This document shows, piece after piece, positions 26,258 through 35,040 of a DNA stretch of 59,951 bases. The stretch lies in NCBI GenBank assembly GCA_034435675.1, contig DAOTWP010000379.1:1-59951 (forward strand). The letters run 5' to 3'. This stretch comes from DAOTWP01 sp034435675 (lineage in GTDB: Bacteria; Chloroflexota; Anaerolineae; Aggregatilineales; Phototrophicaceae). The notes under the pieces were generated by a model. That model did no database searches, was not told the DNA's origin, and saw only the letters and a list, made by a program, of their open reading frames with translations. Within the stretch, counting starts at the first letter, position 1. Each line of letters begins with the position of its first letter. Made by a program: the position numbers and the translations under genes.

Positions 26258-27553
26258 TTAATCCCCTGCCGGTTCGAATGTATCGTCCGTCTTTTCCTGC
26301 AGTGCCGGAGTCGGTTCCCCGCCCACGTTCGCCCCGGTCTGTGCAGCGATGACGCTGGTCAGCGGGCGGCTGACGCGGCGGCGTCCGGCAGTGCGGCGGC
26401 GTTCTCGTTGTTCAGGCTGCGCTTGAGTCAGCACTAACGCGCCAATCATTGCCGCCAGCAGCAGGATTGCCACAATCTCGAAAGGCAGCAGATATGTGGT
26501 AAACAGCACTTCCCCGATCGCCTGTGGTCCGCCAAAACTGGCTGCTGTGGCGCTGGCGAAGATAATAGACGCCGGGCGCAGGCTGCCATCAAACAGGCGC
26601 TCACTGGCAAGAATGAAGAGCTGTGCTTCATCACGATGCACTTCAAACTGGATATTGCGCAGCCTTACCAGCACATCCGCTTCGTTGGTGGCGTCGATAA
26701 ACGCCAGATTGCGGTCAGTTTCTTCCGGCAGGCTGATTGCCTCAGACACAACGCCGAAAGGAATGCTGTCCTTAAAGACGCGCGTGTCATTCTGCCCGAA
26801 GTCAAAATCCTGTCCCAGGTCAACGAAGCTCACCGCAGGCGCTTCGGAATAAGCGTTGAAGAACAGCAGTCGTCCGCTGCGAGCATCAGTTGTGCTCAGG
26901 TCTTCGTTAATCGAGGCAATTGTCGGCAGACGATCCACCCCATAGAGCACGATCGTTTCAACCTCGCCGGGTTCGAGTGTCAGCGGTGTCGCGCTGCCGG
27001 GCACGACATTCCCGCTTAGCCGCAGCGTCAGCTCATATTCGCCCGGCGTATATTCGGCAAACTCGCTTGCCTCGCGGAATGCCAGTTCGCCCGTGTTGGC
27101 GATGAGGGTTTCACCAAGATAAACCTCATAGGCGCGCGCACTGTTTGCTTCCGGTGCGTAGACATTTACCACACGCACCTGGGGAGCAGCCCCTGTGGGG
27201 CGCTGGTTGTCAATTTGCCCGGCAAATATGCCCAGCCCAACCATGACGACCAATGCCAGCGCCAGAGACAGCGTGACCGGGACAATCCAGCCAAAGCGCC
27301 GTTCGGCATAGCTTAGTTTTTCTGCTCCAAGGAGCATGATGACAAACAGGAACAGCACCATGATCGCGCCGGCATAAACAGCAAGCTGGACCATGCTGAG
27401 GAAGGGCGCGTCGAGCATGAGAAACAGCACCGCGATGCCGCCCATGACGACGATCAACCACAGGGCGCTGTGTACCGCGTTATCGCTGAGCAGCATCATG
27501 ACCGCCGCCGCAACGGCGATGAACGCGATGCCAAAAAACAACAGGGTTTCCAT
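26258..27553 (-). CDS. nuoJ: NADH-quinone oxidoreductase subunit J with inserted DUF4397-like domain
   Basis: 431 residues; NuoJ is usually 160-200. TM1-4 occupy residues 2-110, including the conserved TM3 (VQLAVYAGAIMVLFLFVIML). TM5 is at about 348-376 with the family pattern IGEVLFTTYLLPFEIVAILL. Between TM4 and TM5, residues 112-342 form a soluble beta-rich domain. Its two halves (VRVVNVYAPEANSARAYEVY ... YTPGEYELTLRLSG ... LTLEPGEVETIVLYG, then GRLLFFNAYSEAPAVSFVDL) resemble DUF4397 domains. By NuoJ topology this loop faces outside the membrane. A basic C-terminal tail of about 55 residues follows. NuoJ identity is firm; the domain name is by pattern only. Confidence 0.94.
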   Translation of the reverse strand: METLLFFGIAFIAVAAAVMMLLSDNAVHSALWLIVVMGGIAVLFLMLDAPFLSMVQLAVYAGAIMVLFLFVIMLLGAEKLSYAERRFGWIVPVTLSLALALVVMVGLGIFAGQIDNQRPTGAAPQVRVVNVYAPEANSARAYEVYLGETLIANTGELAFREASEFAEYTPGEYELTLRLSGNVVPGSATPLTLEPGEVETIVLYGVDRLPTIASINEDLSTTDARSGRLLFFNAYSEAPAVSFVDLGQDFDFGQNDTRVFKDSIPFGVVSEAISLPEETDRNLAFIDATNEADVLVRLRNIQFEVHRDEAQLFILASERLFDGSLRPASIIFASATAASFGGPQAIGEVLFTTYLLPFEIVAILLLAAMIGALVLTQAQPEQRERRRTAGRRRVSRPLTSVIAAQTGANVGGEPTPALQEKTDDTFEPAGD

Positions 27554-27611
27554 GCGGTCTTATCCTAAAGTTGGACGCCTTGTGAACGATTGCGCAGTTT
27601 AACACAAACAA

Positions 27612-27635
27612 CGCCGCTCTACAAACCTCGGCGCT
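27612..27635. repeat. Stem-loop in the nuoI-nuoJ gap
   Basis: CGCCG / CGGCG core, extendable by imperfect pairs to AACGCCG / CGGCGCT, with a 12-base loop. It is in the 105-base gap between the nuoI stop and the nuoJ start. Confidence 0.4.
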
Positions 27636-27658
27636 GTCCTTTCTCGCTTACTAAGTGC

Positions 27659-28153
27659 CTATTTCGGGTCTTCCATGTCGGGAATCGCGCGTGCATAAGC
27701 CCCGGCTGGAACCTGCTGCGGTGTGGGGCTGCCGCCTTCCGGCACAGGATCAATCAGCATGTCTTTGGTGAAGATGGCATCCTGACGATCCGTGAAGCTC
27801 AGCCGGTGTTCGTGCCCCAGTTCAATCGCCTGCGTTGGGCAGGCATCTTCGCAATAACCACAGAAGATGCAGCGCAGCATATTGATTTCGTAGGTTTTGG
27901 CGTAACGTTCGCCCGGACTATAGCGCTCGGCGTCGTTGTTTTCGGCGGCTTCTACCCAGATGGCATCTGCCGGGCAGGCAGCGGCGCACAGCGAACAGCC
28001 GATACATTTTTCCAGCCCGTTGTCGTAACGGCGCAAGTGGTGCCGCCCTTTGTAACGCTCACGGAAAGGACGCACTTCTTCCGGGTATTGCAGCGTTACC
28101 GGGTCCATCGTCAGATGTTTAAACGTTGTTGCAAAACCGCGAATAATGTTCAT
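27659..28153 (-). CDS. nuoI: NADH-quinone oxidoreductase subunit I
   Basis: 164 residues, the peripheral-arm ferredoxin-like subunit that carries clusters N6a and N6b and passes electrons towards NuoB. Both four-cysteine motifs are intact: CIGCSLCAAACPADAI and CIFCGYCEDACPTQAIELGH. The N-terminus (MNIIRGFATTFKHLTMDPVT) is the usual membrane-proximal helix. Length is normal. It lies between nuoH and nuoJ as in other bacteria. Confidence 0.98.
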   Translation of the reverse strand: MNIIRGFATTFKHLTMDPVTLQYPEEVRPFRERYKGRHHLRRYDNGLEKCIGCSLCAAACPADAIWVEAAENNDAERYSPGERYAKTYEINMLRCIFCGYCEDACPTQAIELGHEHRLSFTDRQDAIFTKDMLIDPVPEGGSPTPQQVPAGAYARAIPDMEDPK

Positions 28154-28182
28154 CCACTATCCTCCAACCCTACCCGTAGCGG

Positions 28183-28202
28183 GGGCACAGCAGCGTGTGC
28201 CC
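28183..28202. repeat. Palindrome in the nuoH-nuoI gap
   Basis: Perfect GGGCACA / TGTGCCC (7 bp) with loop GCAGCG, in the 77-base gap upstream of nuoI. It may influence processing of the polycistronic RNA. Confidence 0.55.
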
Positions 28203-28230
28203 TCAGCATGGCATGGCTAACAGTAAAAAC

Positions 28231-29931
28231 CTAATCGCCACCTGCGGCACGCTTGGCGGGCGTTTTGGCATCTGCGGGGACAATCGCGCTGCTGTCCACC
28301 GCTGTGCCTGCCGCCGCGCCGCCCACATCCTTGCCCGTTTGGAAGGCGCGCACCGTGATGTTGTACAGCGAGAATGGCACCGCAATCAGCCCGCCGATCA
28401 GATTAATCAGTACCCAGCCAATACTGCGCCGGTCGCCGGTAATCATCGGGTCATTCTCCAGTGCCGGTTCTGGCTCGGCGTCGCTGCGCCCGCGCACCAG
28501 CAGCCCGTAGCCTGCGATGCCCGCAATCACCAGCAGTATGCCAGAAACCAGCCCATAGACCAGCGGGTTACCGCCGGATTGATCACCAATGACCAGCGAG
28601 ACTGCTGTCCATGCGACCGCCAAAAGCGCCAGCGGCAGCATGACTTTCCAGCCAAATGCCATTAGCCGGTCATAACGGATGCGTGGCAGGGTCGCGCGCA
28701 ACCAGACAAAGCCCATCAGGAACACAACGACCTTGAGAATCATGTTGACTGGACCAAGGATTGGCAGTGTATCAACGGGGAGCAGATGATAGCCGCCAAA
28801 GAACAGCGATACTGCTACCACGCTGACACCGATCATCCCCAGGTATTCTGCCATCATGAAGGTGGCAAATTTCATGCCGCTGTATTCGGTCATGAACCCG
28901 GCGGTCAATTCCTGTTCGGCTTCTGGCAGGTCAAACGGCGCACGGTTGACCTCGGCAATCAGGGCAATCATCAGAATCACGGCGGCAAGCGGATTCTGGA
29001 AGACGAACCATTCCCAGACATTGCGCTGAGCGTTGATGATGTCGCCCATACTCATGCTGCCGACGATCATCACCGGCACTGCCATGGTCAGCCCCAGACT
29101 CAGCTCATAGCTGATCATCTGCGCAGAAGCGCGCAGACCGCCCAGCATGGCATATTTGTTGTTGCTTGACCAGCCTGCCAGCACAACGCCATACGTGCCA
29201 ACGCTGGTGATGGCCAGAATCCACAGGATGCCGACATTCACGTCCGCCAGCCCCAGCGGAATCTGATACCAGTCTCCGCCGAACCAGGGTACGATGATGT
29301 CTGGTCCAAGCGGAATCACTGCGATCAGAATCAGCGTGGGAATCACCTTGAGCAGCGGAGCGATCAAGTAGACGACCTGATTGGCAGTTGCTGGACGGAT
29401 GTCCTCTTTGAAAATCAGCTTAATGCCGTCTGCCAGCGGTTGCAGCAGCCCGGCAGGTCCAACGCGGTTCGGTCCGCTGCGGTGCTGAAGCCGTGCAATC
29501 AGCTTGCGTTCCAGCAGGGTGGCATAGGCAAAACCCGTGATGATCACCACCAGGAAGATGATCGAGAACACGATAGGGTGTATGATGCGGCAGCCGTCAG
29601 AGTCCGCGCACATAATCACGCGACTGCGGTCAATGAACGTGTCCGGGTTAAGCAGACCGTTGCCAACGCTGACCACTGCCACCAGTAGCGGTTCGGCGTT
29701 GACCAGCAATATCGCGGTCAGCGCGCCGAGGATAATCGCGCCGAGCATCACCGGACGCCACGCTTGCAGCAAACCGGATACAAACAGCGCCCACAGCGCA
29801 CCCGGCAGAACGATGAAGATGAACTTGATCCATCCATCCCACGGTGACACCAGCAGGAAGAACACTGCCAGCAGCGTTAGGATTAAGGCAGTTGGCAGTG
29901 CGATGCGGTAAGCTAAGCGACCCCAATTCAT
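28231..29931 (-). CDS. nuoH: NADH-quinone oxidoreductase subunit H, extended at both ends
   Basis: 566 residues against about 330-430 usually. The core (about 118-455) is typical: LLERKLIARLQHRSGPNRVG, the quinone-channel segments LADGIKLIFKEDI and AEVNRAPFDLPEAEQELTAG, and YSGMKFATFMMAEY. Before it are about 117 residues with three or so extra hydrophobic helices (ALILTLLAVFFLLV and others) and a segment with two cysteines (MCADSDGC). After it come two or three more helices and an Ala/Lys-rich tail. NuoH forms the quinone-binding junction between the arms. The stop lies just before nuoI, and nuoG ends three bases upstream of the start. Confidence 0.96.
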   Translation of the reverse strand: MNWGRLAYRIALPTALILTLLAVFFLLVSPWDGWIKFIFIVLPGALWALFVSGLLQAWRPVMLGAIILGALTAILLVNAEPLLVAVVSVGNGLLNPDTFIDRSRVIMCADSDGCRIIHPIVFSIIFLVVIITGFAYATLLERKLIARLQHRSGPNRVGPAGLLQPLADGIKLIFKEDIRPATANQVVYLIAPLLKVIPTLILIAVIPLGPDIIVPWFGGDWYQIPLGLADVNVGILWILAITSVGTYGVVLAGWSSNNKYAMLGGLRASAQMISYELSLGLTMAVPVMIVGSMSMGDIINAQRNVWEWFVFQNPLAAVILMIALIAEVNRAPFDLPEAEQELTAGFMTEYSGMKFATFMMAEYLGMIGVSVVAVSLFFGGYHLLPVDTLPILGPVNMILKVVVFLMGFVWLRATLPRIRYDRLMAFGWKVMLPLALLAVAWTAVSLVIGDQSGGNPLVYGLVSGILLVIAGIAGYGLLVRGRSDAEPEPALENDPMITGDRRSIGWVLINLIGGLIAVPFSLYNITVRAFQTGKDVGGAAAGTAVDSSAIVPADAKTPAKRAAGGD

Positions 29932-29934
29932 GGT

Positions 29935-32451
29935 TTAGACCTCTGCGACTTTCTCACCGACAGGTGCTTCGCCCACTTTACTGATCTGCCCGGTGGTCAG
30001 GCTCAGCGGTGTGGGGGTGCTGGTCAGGTGACGTGGCAGCACCGCGCTGCCTTCCGGCGCACCGCCGTTGACGCTAGCGCGCACGCGCACGCTGGGCGCA
30101 TCGGGCATGCTGATTTCGACGACATCGCCCGTGCGGATGCCCAGTTTTGCAGCATCGGCACTGTTGAGTTCGACGTAAGGCAGCAGCACGCGCGGGCGCA
30201 CAAGCATACTCGGTTCAAAGACGCGCTCGCGGTTATACAGACGTGTTGTTGGAACAATCAACAGGTCGGTTGTGCTGCCGCGTCGTACTTCGGGCAGGCT
30301 CACTGCGCCTGTGGTCACGCTTTCACCGTTGTCTGCGGCGCTGGCAATCTGCACGCCCATTCCGCCGGTGTTGTTATAGACAGTGCCGCCATAATACAGG
30401 TCTTCACGATCCATCAGCGGATACTGCGCTTCTATCTGCGCCAGTTCTTTATAGCGCATGCCCGCAAATGCCGGGACCGCGCTGGTGATGTCCAGCATCA
30501 CCGTCGCAGCGGACAGCCTGGCGCGCCCCTGCCCCAGACGTTCGGCAAGCCGGGTTAACGCCTGCCATGCTGGCAGCGCATCACCAACTGGACCCTGCGC
30601 GGTGTAGAAGCGCTGCACTCGGCGTTCGCCATTAGTGAACGTGCCATCGCGTTCAGCAAAACTCTGGATCGGGAAGACAACTTTTGCCATCTGCGCGGTG
30701 AAATCGAGGAACATACTCAGGCTGACAACGGTCTCGACCTGGGAAAGCCACGCTTCAGTTGTCGGGTCATCTGCCAGCAAATCGGCGCCCGCAACAATCA
30801 GCACTCTGGGCGGGTTCTGGGCGATATCCTGCACAGCCTCGGGGGTAAAGCCCAGATAGTACTGCCCCATCGCGTTTGCGCCGGGGAAGGTCGCCATCAA
30901 GCCGTTGTTGGCTTTGCCCACATGCCCGCTTTCGATCAGGAAATTTGCTGCCGCCTGCATCAGTGCGCGGCTGCCGTCTAACGAAAGCCCTTCTGCGCCG
31001 GCTACGATAATCAGGTTGGCTGCCTGCGCGAGTGTGTCGGCAATCGCACCGTGCTCCTGCTTCAAGTTGACCAGCGCATGCGCAGCACTGCCAGCAGCAT
31101 AGCGCACAGTCTCGCTGGCGAAATCGTCCATGCGGGTTTTGCGCGCATTGGCGACGACGACGTATGCTCCCCGGTCACGCGCCTGTTTGATTCGCAACCG
31201 CCAGATGGGTGCTTCTTCTTCAAGGTCACTGGCGATGACCAGCACAGCGTCACCCTTGCCCAGGTCTTTGAGGTTCGTACCCTTGCCAACACCCACCTGC
31301 GCGACCAGATCAGCGCCGGTGTGGGTGCCGCCCAGCCATGCCCCAAACTGTGTGCCGCCTAAGCCAGAGACCAACTGCTTGAGCATGAACAGATCTTCGT
31401 TGCTCAGGCTGCTGCTGGCAATCGCGGCGACGCTGCCATCTGCCGCTTGCAGCAGATCGGCGGCTGCGCGCAGGGCGTCGCCCCAGGCAGTCTCGCTCAG
31501 TCCCCCGCCACCGCGCCGGGTCAGCGGCTTCATCAGGCGTTCCTCGCTGCGGGTGAAGTGATGCCCAAAGCGTCCCTTGTCGCAGATCCAGATTTCGTTG
31601 ACCTGCTCATTCTGGCGCGGCATGACGCGCTTAATCATTGCTCGCCCGCCAAAGTCGCGGTCCAGTCGCGTACTCAAATTGGTGTTGCAGCCCACCGCGC
31701 AGTGCGGGCAGATGCTCGGCACGTTGGTCAGTTCCCACGGGCGCGCGCCAAAGCGGAAATCGGCGGTGGTCAGTGCGCCCACTGGGCAGATGTCGGTGGT
31801 ATTGCCGCTGAAGTAGCTGTCAAAGCCGGGGTCACTGCTGGTGATAATTTGCAGGGTACGCCCGCGCTCGTGGAATGCGAGGACATCGTCTCCAGCAATT
31901 TCATCCTGAAATCGAATGCAGCGCGCGCACTGAATGCAGCGTTCTTCGTCGAGAAAAATCAGGTCACCCAGCGGCACATGCTTGTCCAGCTTCATCTTGT
32001 CGCTGTAGACCATGCGGGTAGTGCCCGGTCCGTGTTCCATGGTCAGGTTTTGCAGCGGGCATTCGCCGCCTTTATCACAGATAGGGCAGTCCAGTGGGTG
32101 GCTGGTCAGCAGGAATTCCAGCACATTCTCACGCGCCTGATCCACCTGCTGGGTGGCAGTACGGATCGCCAGCCCGTCGCTGACCTTGCTGGTACACGCG
32201 GTCTGCAATTTGGGCATCCAGCGAATTTTGGGCTTGCCCGCATCCATGACGATGCTGCCGGTTTCTTTGTCACGTTCCGCCGTGCCCATTTCGACAAGGC
32301 ACATGCGGCACATCCCTACCGGCTCCATCTTGGGATGGTAGCAAAAGATCGGGATGTCGTTGCCGATGGTCTTAGCGGCATCTACCAGATTCATCCCGGC
32401 AGGGACTTCGTATTCTACGTCGTCAATGTAAATTTTTACCGTTTTGGTCAT
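29935..32451 (-). CDS. nuoG: NADH-quinone oxidoreductase subunit G
   Basis: 838 residues, the large iron-sulfur subunit of the peripheral arm. The 2Fe-2S cluster uses Cys37, 48, 51 and 86. N5 uses His118 with Cys122, 125 and 131 (HPLDCPICDKGGEC). N4 uses Cys172, 175, 178 and 222. A further CPHCAVGC (Cys248, 251, 255, with Cys290) suggests that off-pathway cluster N7 is retained. The rest is the inactive molybdopterin-oxidoreductase-like domain. The nuoH start follows after three bases, so translation is likely coupled. Its 5' neighbour is the small ORF at 32553 rather than nuoF. Confidence 0.97.
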   Translation of the reverse strand: MTKTVKIYIDDVEYEVPAGMNLVDAAKTIGNDIPIFCYHPKMEPVGMCRMCLVEMGTAERDKETGSIVMDAGKPKIRWMPKLQTACTSKVSDGLAIRTATQQVDQARENVLEFLLTSHPLDCPICDKGGECPLQNLTMEHGPGTTRMVYSDKMKLDKHVPLGDLIFLDEERCIQCARCIRFQDEIAGDDVLAFHERGRTLQIITSSDPGFDSYFSGNTTDICPVGALTTADFRFGARPWELTNVPSICPHCAVGCNTNLSTRLDRDFGGRAMIKRVMPRQNEQVNEIWICDKGRFGHHFTRSEERLMKPLTRRGGGGLSETAWGDALRAAADLLQAADGSVAAIASSSLSNEDLFMLKQLVSGLGGTQFGAWLGGTHTGADLVAQVGVGKGTNLKDLGKGDAVLVIASDLEEEAPIWRLRIKQARDRGAYVVVANARKTRMDDFASETVRYAAGSAAHALVNLKQEHGAIADTLAQAANLIIVAGAEGLSLDGSRALMQAAANFLIESGHVGKANNGLMATFPGANAMGQYYLGFTPEAVQDIAQNPPRVLIVAGADLLADDPTTEAWLSQVETVVSLSMFLDFTAQMAKVVFPIQSFAERDGTFTNGERRVQRFYTAQGPVGDALPAWQALTRLAERLGQGRARLSAATVMLDITSAVPAFAGMRYKELAQIEAQYPLMDREDLYYGGTVYNNTGGMGVQIASAADNGESVTTGAVSLPEVRRGSTTDLLIVPTTRLYNRERVFEPSMLVRPRVLLPYVELNSADAAKLGIRTGDVVEISMPDAPSVRVRASVNGGAPEGSAVLPRHLTSTPTPLSLTTGQISKVGEAPVGEKVAEV

Positions 32452-32490
32452 CTCAACCGCAGCCCTCTTGAAAAATGTGCCTTAGTCGGG

Positions 32491-32503
32491 CGGTATTGTA
32501 CCG
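32491..32503. repeat. Small stem-loop upstream of nuoG
   Basis: CGGTA / TACCG with loop TTG, in the 101-base gap between the small ORF and nuoG, 40 bases before the nuoG start. Confidence 0.35.
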
Positions 32504-32552
32504 TGTTCTGCACATGTTGGATACGTTTTGTGCTGCTTCTTTCGGCGGCGGG

Positions 32553-32984
32553 TTATCCGCGCAGCAGACGGCGCGCCAGGTGCTCGGCATCTTCCAGTCC
32601 GCGCAGCGCGCGATCCTGCATCGCCTGCGCCACAATTCCCCAATCATTCTGTTCAATCTGGGGTTGAGCCAGTTCCAGCGCCCGCTGGAAGTCCAGCGCT
32701 GCCAGTTCGCTTTCGCCCAGTTGCAGGTACAGCTCTCCCCGTAGGACAAAATTGGTCGGCGTATCAGGATACTGCTCAATCGCCGCGTCCAGCGCCACCA
32801 AGCGCTGCCCCTGCTGCGCTGGGCTGCCGCGCAGTGCTGCCAGCATTCGCTGCCACACGGGAGGCTGCGTGCGGCTGTCCACTGCGCTAACGCCGACCTC
32901 TGCCGAAGATGGGACGAACTCTTGCTGTTGCGCTGCTTCATGCTCAAGTTCCGGCGCTGTGTCCTGCGGGAATAGGTCTGCCAT
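32553..32984 (-). CDS. Small TPR-like protein encoded inside the nuo operon
   Basis: 143 residues between nuoF and nuoG, same strand, 25 bases after the nuoF stop. The first 45 residues are acidic and Gln-rich and probably disordered. The remainder looks like one or two TPR helical hairpins (QGQRLVALDAAIEQYPDTPT, LRGELYLQLGESELAALDFQ, RALELAQP). There are no cysteines and no membrane helix, so it is not a redox subunit. Position suggests an assembly factor or accessory subunit of the NADH module, but this is inference only. I do not know it as a named complex I component. Confidence 0.75.
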   Translation of the reverse strand: MADLFPQDTAPELEHEAAQQQEFVPSSAEVGVSAVDSRTQPPVWQRMLAALRGSPAQQGQRLVALDAAIEQYPDTPTNFVLRGELYLQLGESELAALDFQRALELAQPQIEQNDWGIVAQAMQDRALRGLEDAEHLARRLLRG

Positions 32985-33009
32985 GCGCTGCCCTCAGCCG
33001 CCTCGCTGT

Positions 33010-34311
33010 TCAGTCACCGGCGGCTGCCAGTTTACGCGGCGCTGCCTGCTTACCATCCCCGTTCCTTGCTGCAAAGTGCTGCTTGAAGTCATCCGGGAAA
33101 TGCTTGATCGTCCAGATAATCGGATTTGCCGCAAAGTCGCCCAGGGCGCACAGAGTCACACCCTGCATGTTTTTGGCAACATTGTTAATCAGGTCAACAT
33201 CTTCGGGCTTGCCGTCCCCCGCCAGCACACGATCCAGCACCCTGTCCAGCCAGTAAGTGCCTTCGCGACATGGTGTGCATTTGCCGCAGCTTTCGTGCTT
33301 GAAGAATTTGGTGACTTTGGAGGCAACCCAGGTGATGTCCACCGTGTCATCCATGATAATCAGCGATGCAGAGCCGATAATGGTGTTAATCTTTGTGGTA
33401 TGCTCGTAGCTCATCGGCGTGTCAAGCACTTCGTCGTTCAGCGGCACAATCGGTCCCGACCCGCCTGACGGCAGCATCGCTTTGAATGATCTGCCTTGCA
33501 GCGGACCCCCGCAGATGTCAAACAGCAGTTCGCGGAATGTGGCGCTGAAGGGTAGTTCATAAACACCTGGTTTTTGCACCTGTCCGCTGACACAGTACAA
33601 CTTGGTCCCGGCGCTTTGTTCAGTGCCAATTTTTTTGTACTCTGCCGCACCGTTGGTCATGATCCAGGGCACATTTGCCAGCGTTTCGACATTGTTCACT
33701 ACAGTGGGTTCGCCATAGAGTCCGCCGCCTTTTTGTGCCGGGAACGGGGGACGCACACGCGGCTGCCCCAGCTTGCCCTCAAGGCTGTTAAGCAGGGCGC
33801 TTTCTTCGCCGCAGATATACGCGCCTGCGCCGAGATGCGTATGGACTTCGCAGTTCCAGCCGCTGTTGAGGATATTCTGTCCGGCGAAACCACTGCTGCG
33901 CGCCTCGGCAATGCACTGATCCAACTCATGTGCAACATCCCAGAATTCGCCGCGCAGGTAAATGTAGACGGCGGTTGCCTGGATCGCCCACGCGCAAATC
34001 AGTGCGCCTTCAATCAACTGGAAGGGATTGGTTTCCATAATCAGGCGGTCTTTGAATGTCCCCGTTTCGCTTTCGTCCGCGTTGACGACGACATATTTGA
34101 CCGGCTCACTCTGTGGAATAAAGCTCCATTTCACACCCGTCGGAAAGCCTGCGCCACCGCGCCCGCGCAGCCCGGATGCCTTAACTTCTTCGATAACTTC
34201 GGCGGGTTTCATCCCGATGGCTTTCTTCAAGCCCTCGAAGCCGCCATGCCGGGTGTAGACATCAAATTTATGGATGTCTGGTACTTCAAAATGGCGAAGC
34301 AAGATGTTCAT
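33010..34311 (-). CDS. nuoF: NADH-quinone oxidoreductase subunit F
   Basis: 433 residues, the NADH- and FMN-binding subunit where electrons enter complex I. The glycine-rich nucleotide loop GLRGRGGAGFPTG is at about 48-60, the FMN-contact segment VVNADESETGTFKDR at 75-89, and the N3 cluster motif ESCGKCTPCREG near residue 345, with its fourth Cys in VTLCALGDFA. Together with NuoE and NuoG this gives a full NADH dehydrogenase module, so the complex should use NADH. Length is normal. Confidence 0.98.
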   Translation of the reverse strand: MNILLRHFEVPDIHKFDVYTRHGGFEGLKKAIGMKPAEVIEEVKASGLRGRGGAGFPTGVKWSFIPQSEPVKYVVVNADESETGTFKDRLIMETNPFQLIEGALICAWAIQATAVYIYLRGEFWDVAHELDQCIAEARSSGFAGQNILNSGWNCEVHTHLGAGAYICGEESALLNSLEGKLGQPRVRPPFPAQKGGGLYGEPTVVNNVETLANVPWIMTNGAAEYKKIGTEQSAGTKLYCVSGQVQKPGVYELPFSATFRELLFDICGGPLQGRSFKAMLPSGGSGPIVPLNDEVLDTPMSYEHTTKINTIIGSASLIIMDDTVDITWVASKVTKFFKHESCGKCTPCREGTYWLDRVLDRVLAGDGKPEDVDLINNVAKNMQGVTLCALGDFAANPIIWTIKHFPDDFKQHFAARNGDGKQAAPRKLAAAGD

Positions 34312-34346
34312 ACTGCATTACCCCATCTCTACATCGGTGCGAGAGC

Positions 34347-34364
34347 GGTGCAAGAGCCTGCACC
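34347..34364. repeat. Palindrome in the nuoE-nuoF gap
   Basis: Perfect GGTGCA / TGCACC with loop AGAGCC. On the minus strand the flanks read AGGGTGCAGGCTCTTGCACC. These resemble, in opposite orientation, the stem-loop at 34998-35026, which suggests a shared repeat family. Confidence 0.55.
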
Positions 34365-34459
34365 CTGCGCTTTTCCTTACACTAAGCCCCGGACTCCGTG
34401 AAAATACTGCCTGACCACACTTAGCGCTTTTTTCGTTGGTGGGCGCTGCTAACGCTCAA

Positions 34460-34969
34460 TCAATCACTAGCCGATTTCAGCGCAGCATTGACTTCGCTGC
34501 GCCATTGGTCAATCAGCGCTTTCATTTTGTCCAGATCGAGGTTTTCCACGAAATGGAAATTGCATTGCAGCATGGGCGCTTTGTCACAGGCGGCAAGGCA
34601 CATCACATGTTCTACGGTGAAGACCCCATCAGGCGTGGTGCCGCCTTCCTCAATGCCCAGATAATCCAGCAGTTGGTGGTGGAATTCATCTGCCCCGCGC
34701 AGCGCACAGGCGAGGTCTGTGCAGACCTGCAACCAGTATTTGCCTTTAGGTTTTTCGGAATACATGGTGTAGAACCCGGCGATAGAGCGCACCTGCGTAG
34801 GCTCCATATCGCAGAGTTCCGCGACATCCTGAATGCTCTCAGGGCTGACCCAGCCGTATTCTTCCTGTGCGATGTGCAGCAGCGGCATGACGGCGGAGCG
34901 CTTGTCCGGATATTTGTTTAACTGCTGCGCGATGCGATCAGCGTATTTTTCCTGCAGCCTGTTTGCCAT
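34460..34969 (-). CDS. nuoE: NADH-quinone oxidoreductase subunit E
   Basis: 169 residues from ATG 34969. The frame stays open upstream to 35143, but that would overlap nuoD and encode a non-conserved Arg-rich stretch. NuoE carries the 2Fe-2S cluster N1a of the NADH module. Its thioredoxin-like domain has the four ligands in QVCTDLACALRG and VMCLAACDKAPML (C-x4-C and C-x3-C). The helical N-terminus (MPLLHIAQEEYGWVSPESIQ) is typical of the family. Confidence 0.97.
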   Translation of the reverse strand: MANRLQEKYADRIAQQLNKYPDKRSAVMPLLHIAQEEYGWVSPESIQDVAELCDMEPTQVRSIAGFYTMYSEKPKGKYWLQVCTDLACALRGADEFHHQLLDYLGIEEGGTTPDGVFTVEHVMCLAACDKAPMLQCNFHFVENLDLDKMKALIDQWRSEVNAALKSASD

Positions 34970-34997
34970 TGACCTGATCCTTACGTATACACCAGTG

Positions 34998-35026
34998 CGG
35001 GAGCAGGACTCTTGCCGCTGCTCCCG
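34998..35026. repeat. Palindrome in the nuoD-nuoE gap
   Basis: Perfect 8-bp stem CGGGAGCA / TGCTCCCG around GGACTCTTGCCGC, filling much of the 71-base gap. The GCAGGACTCTTGC part recurs as GCAGGCTCTTGC, inverted, in the nuoE-nuoF gap. Confidence 0.6.
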
Positions 35027-35040
35027 TGCATTGTTCTCTG

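Noticed and set aside
26258..27553. Long NuoJ as two merged genes or a frameshift
   Set aside because: The frame is continuous, the final helix matches NuoJ TM5, and the extra domain sits inside the protein, so simple end-to-end fusion does not explain it.
31447..32667. 406-residue plus-strand open frame
   Set aside because: It lies antisense to nuoG, which has all its cluster motifs; the antisense product is rich in Arg, His and Ala with no family pattern. It is a shadow of GC-rich coding DNA.
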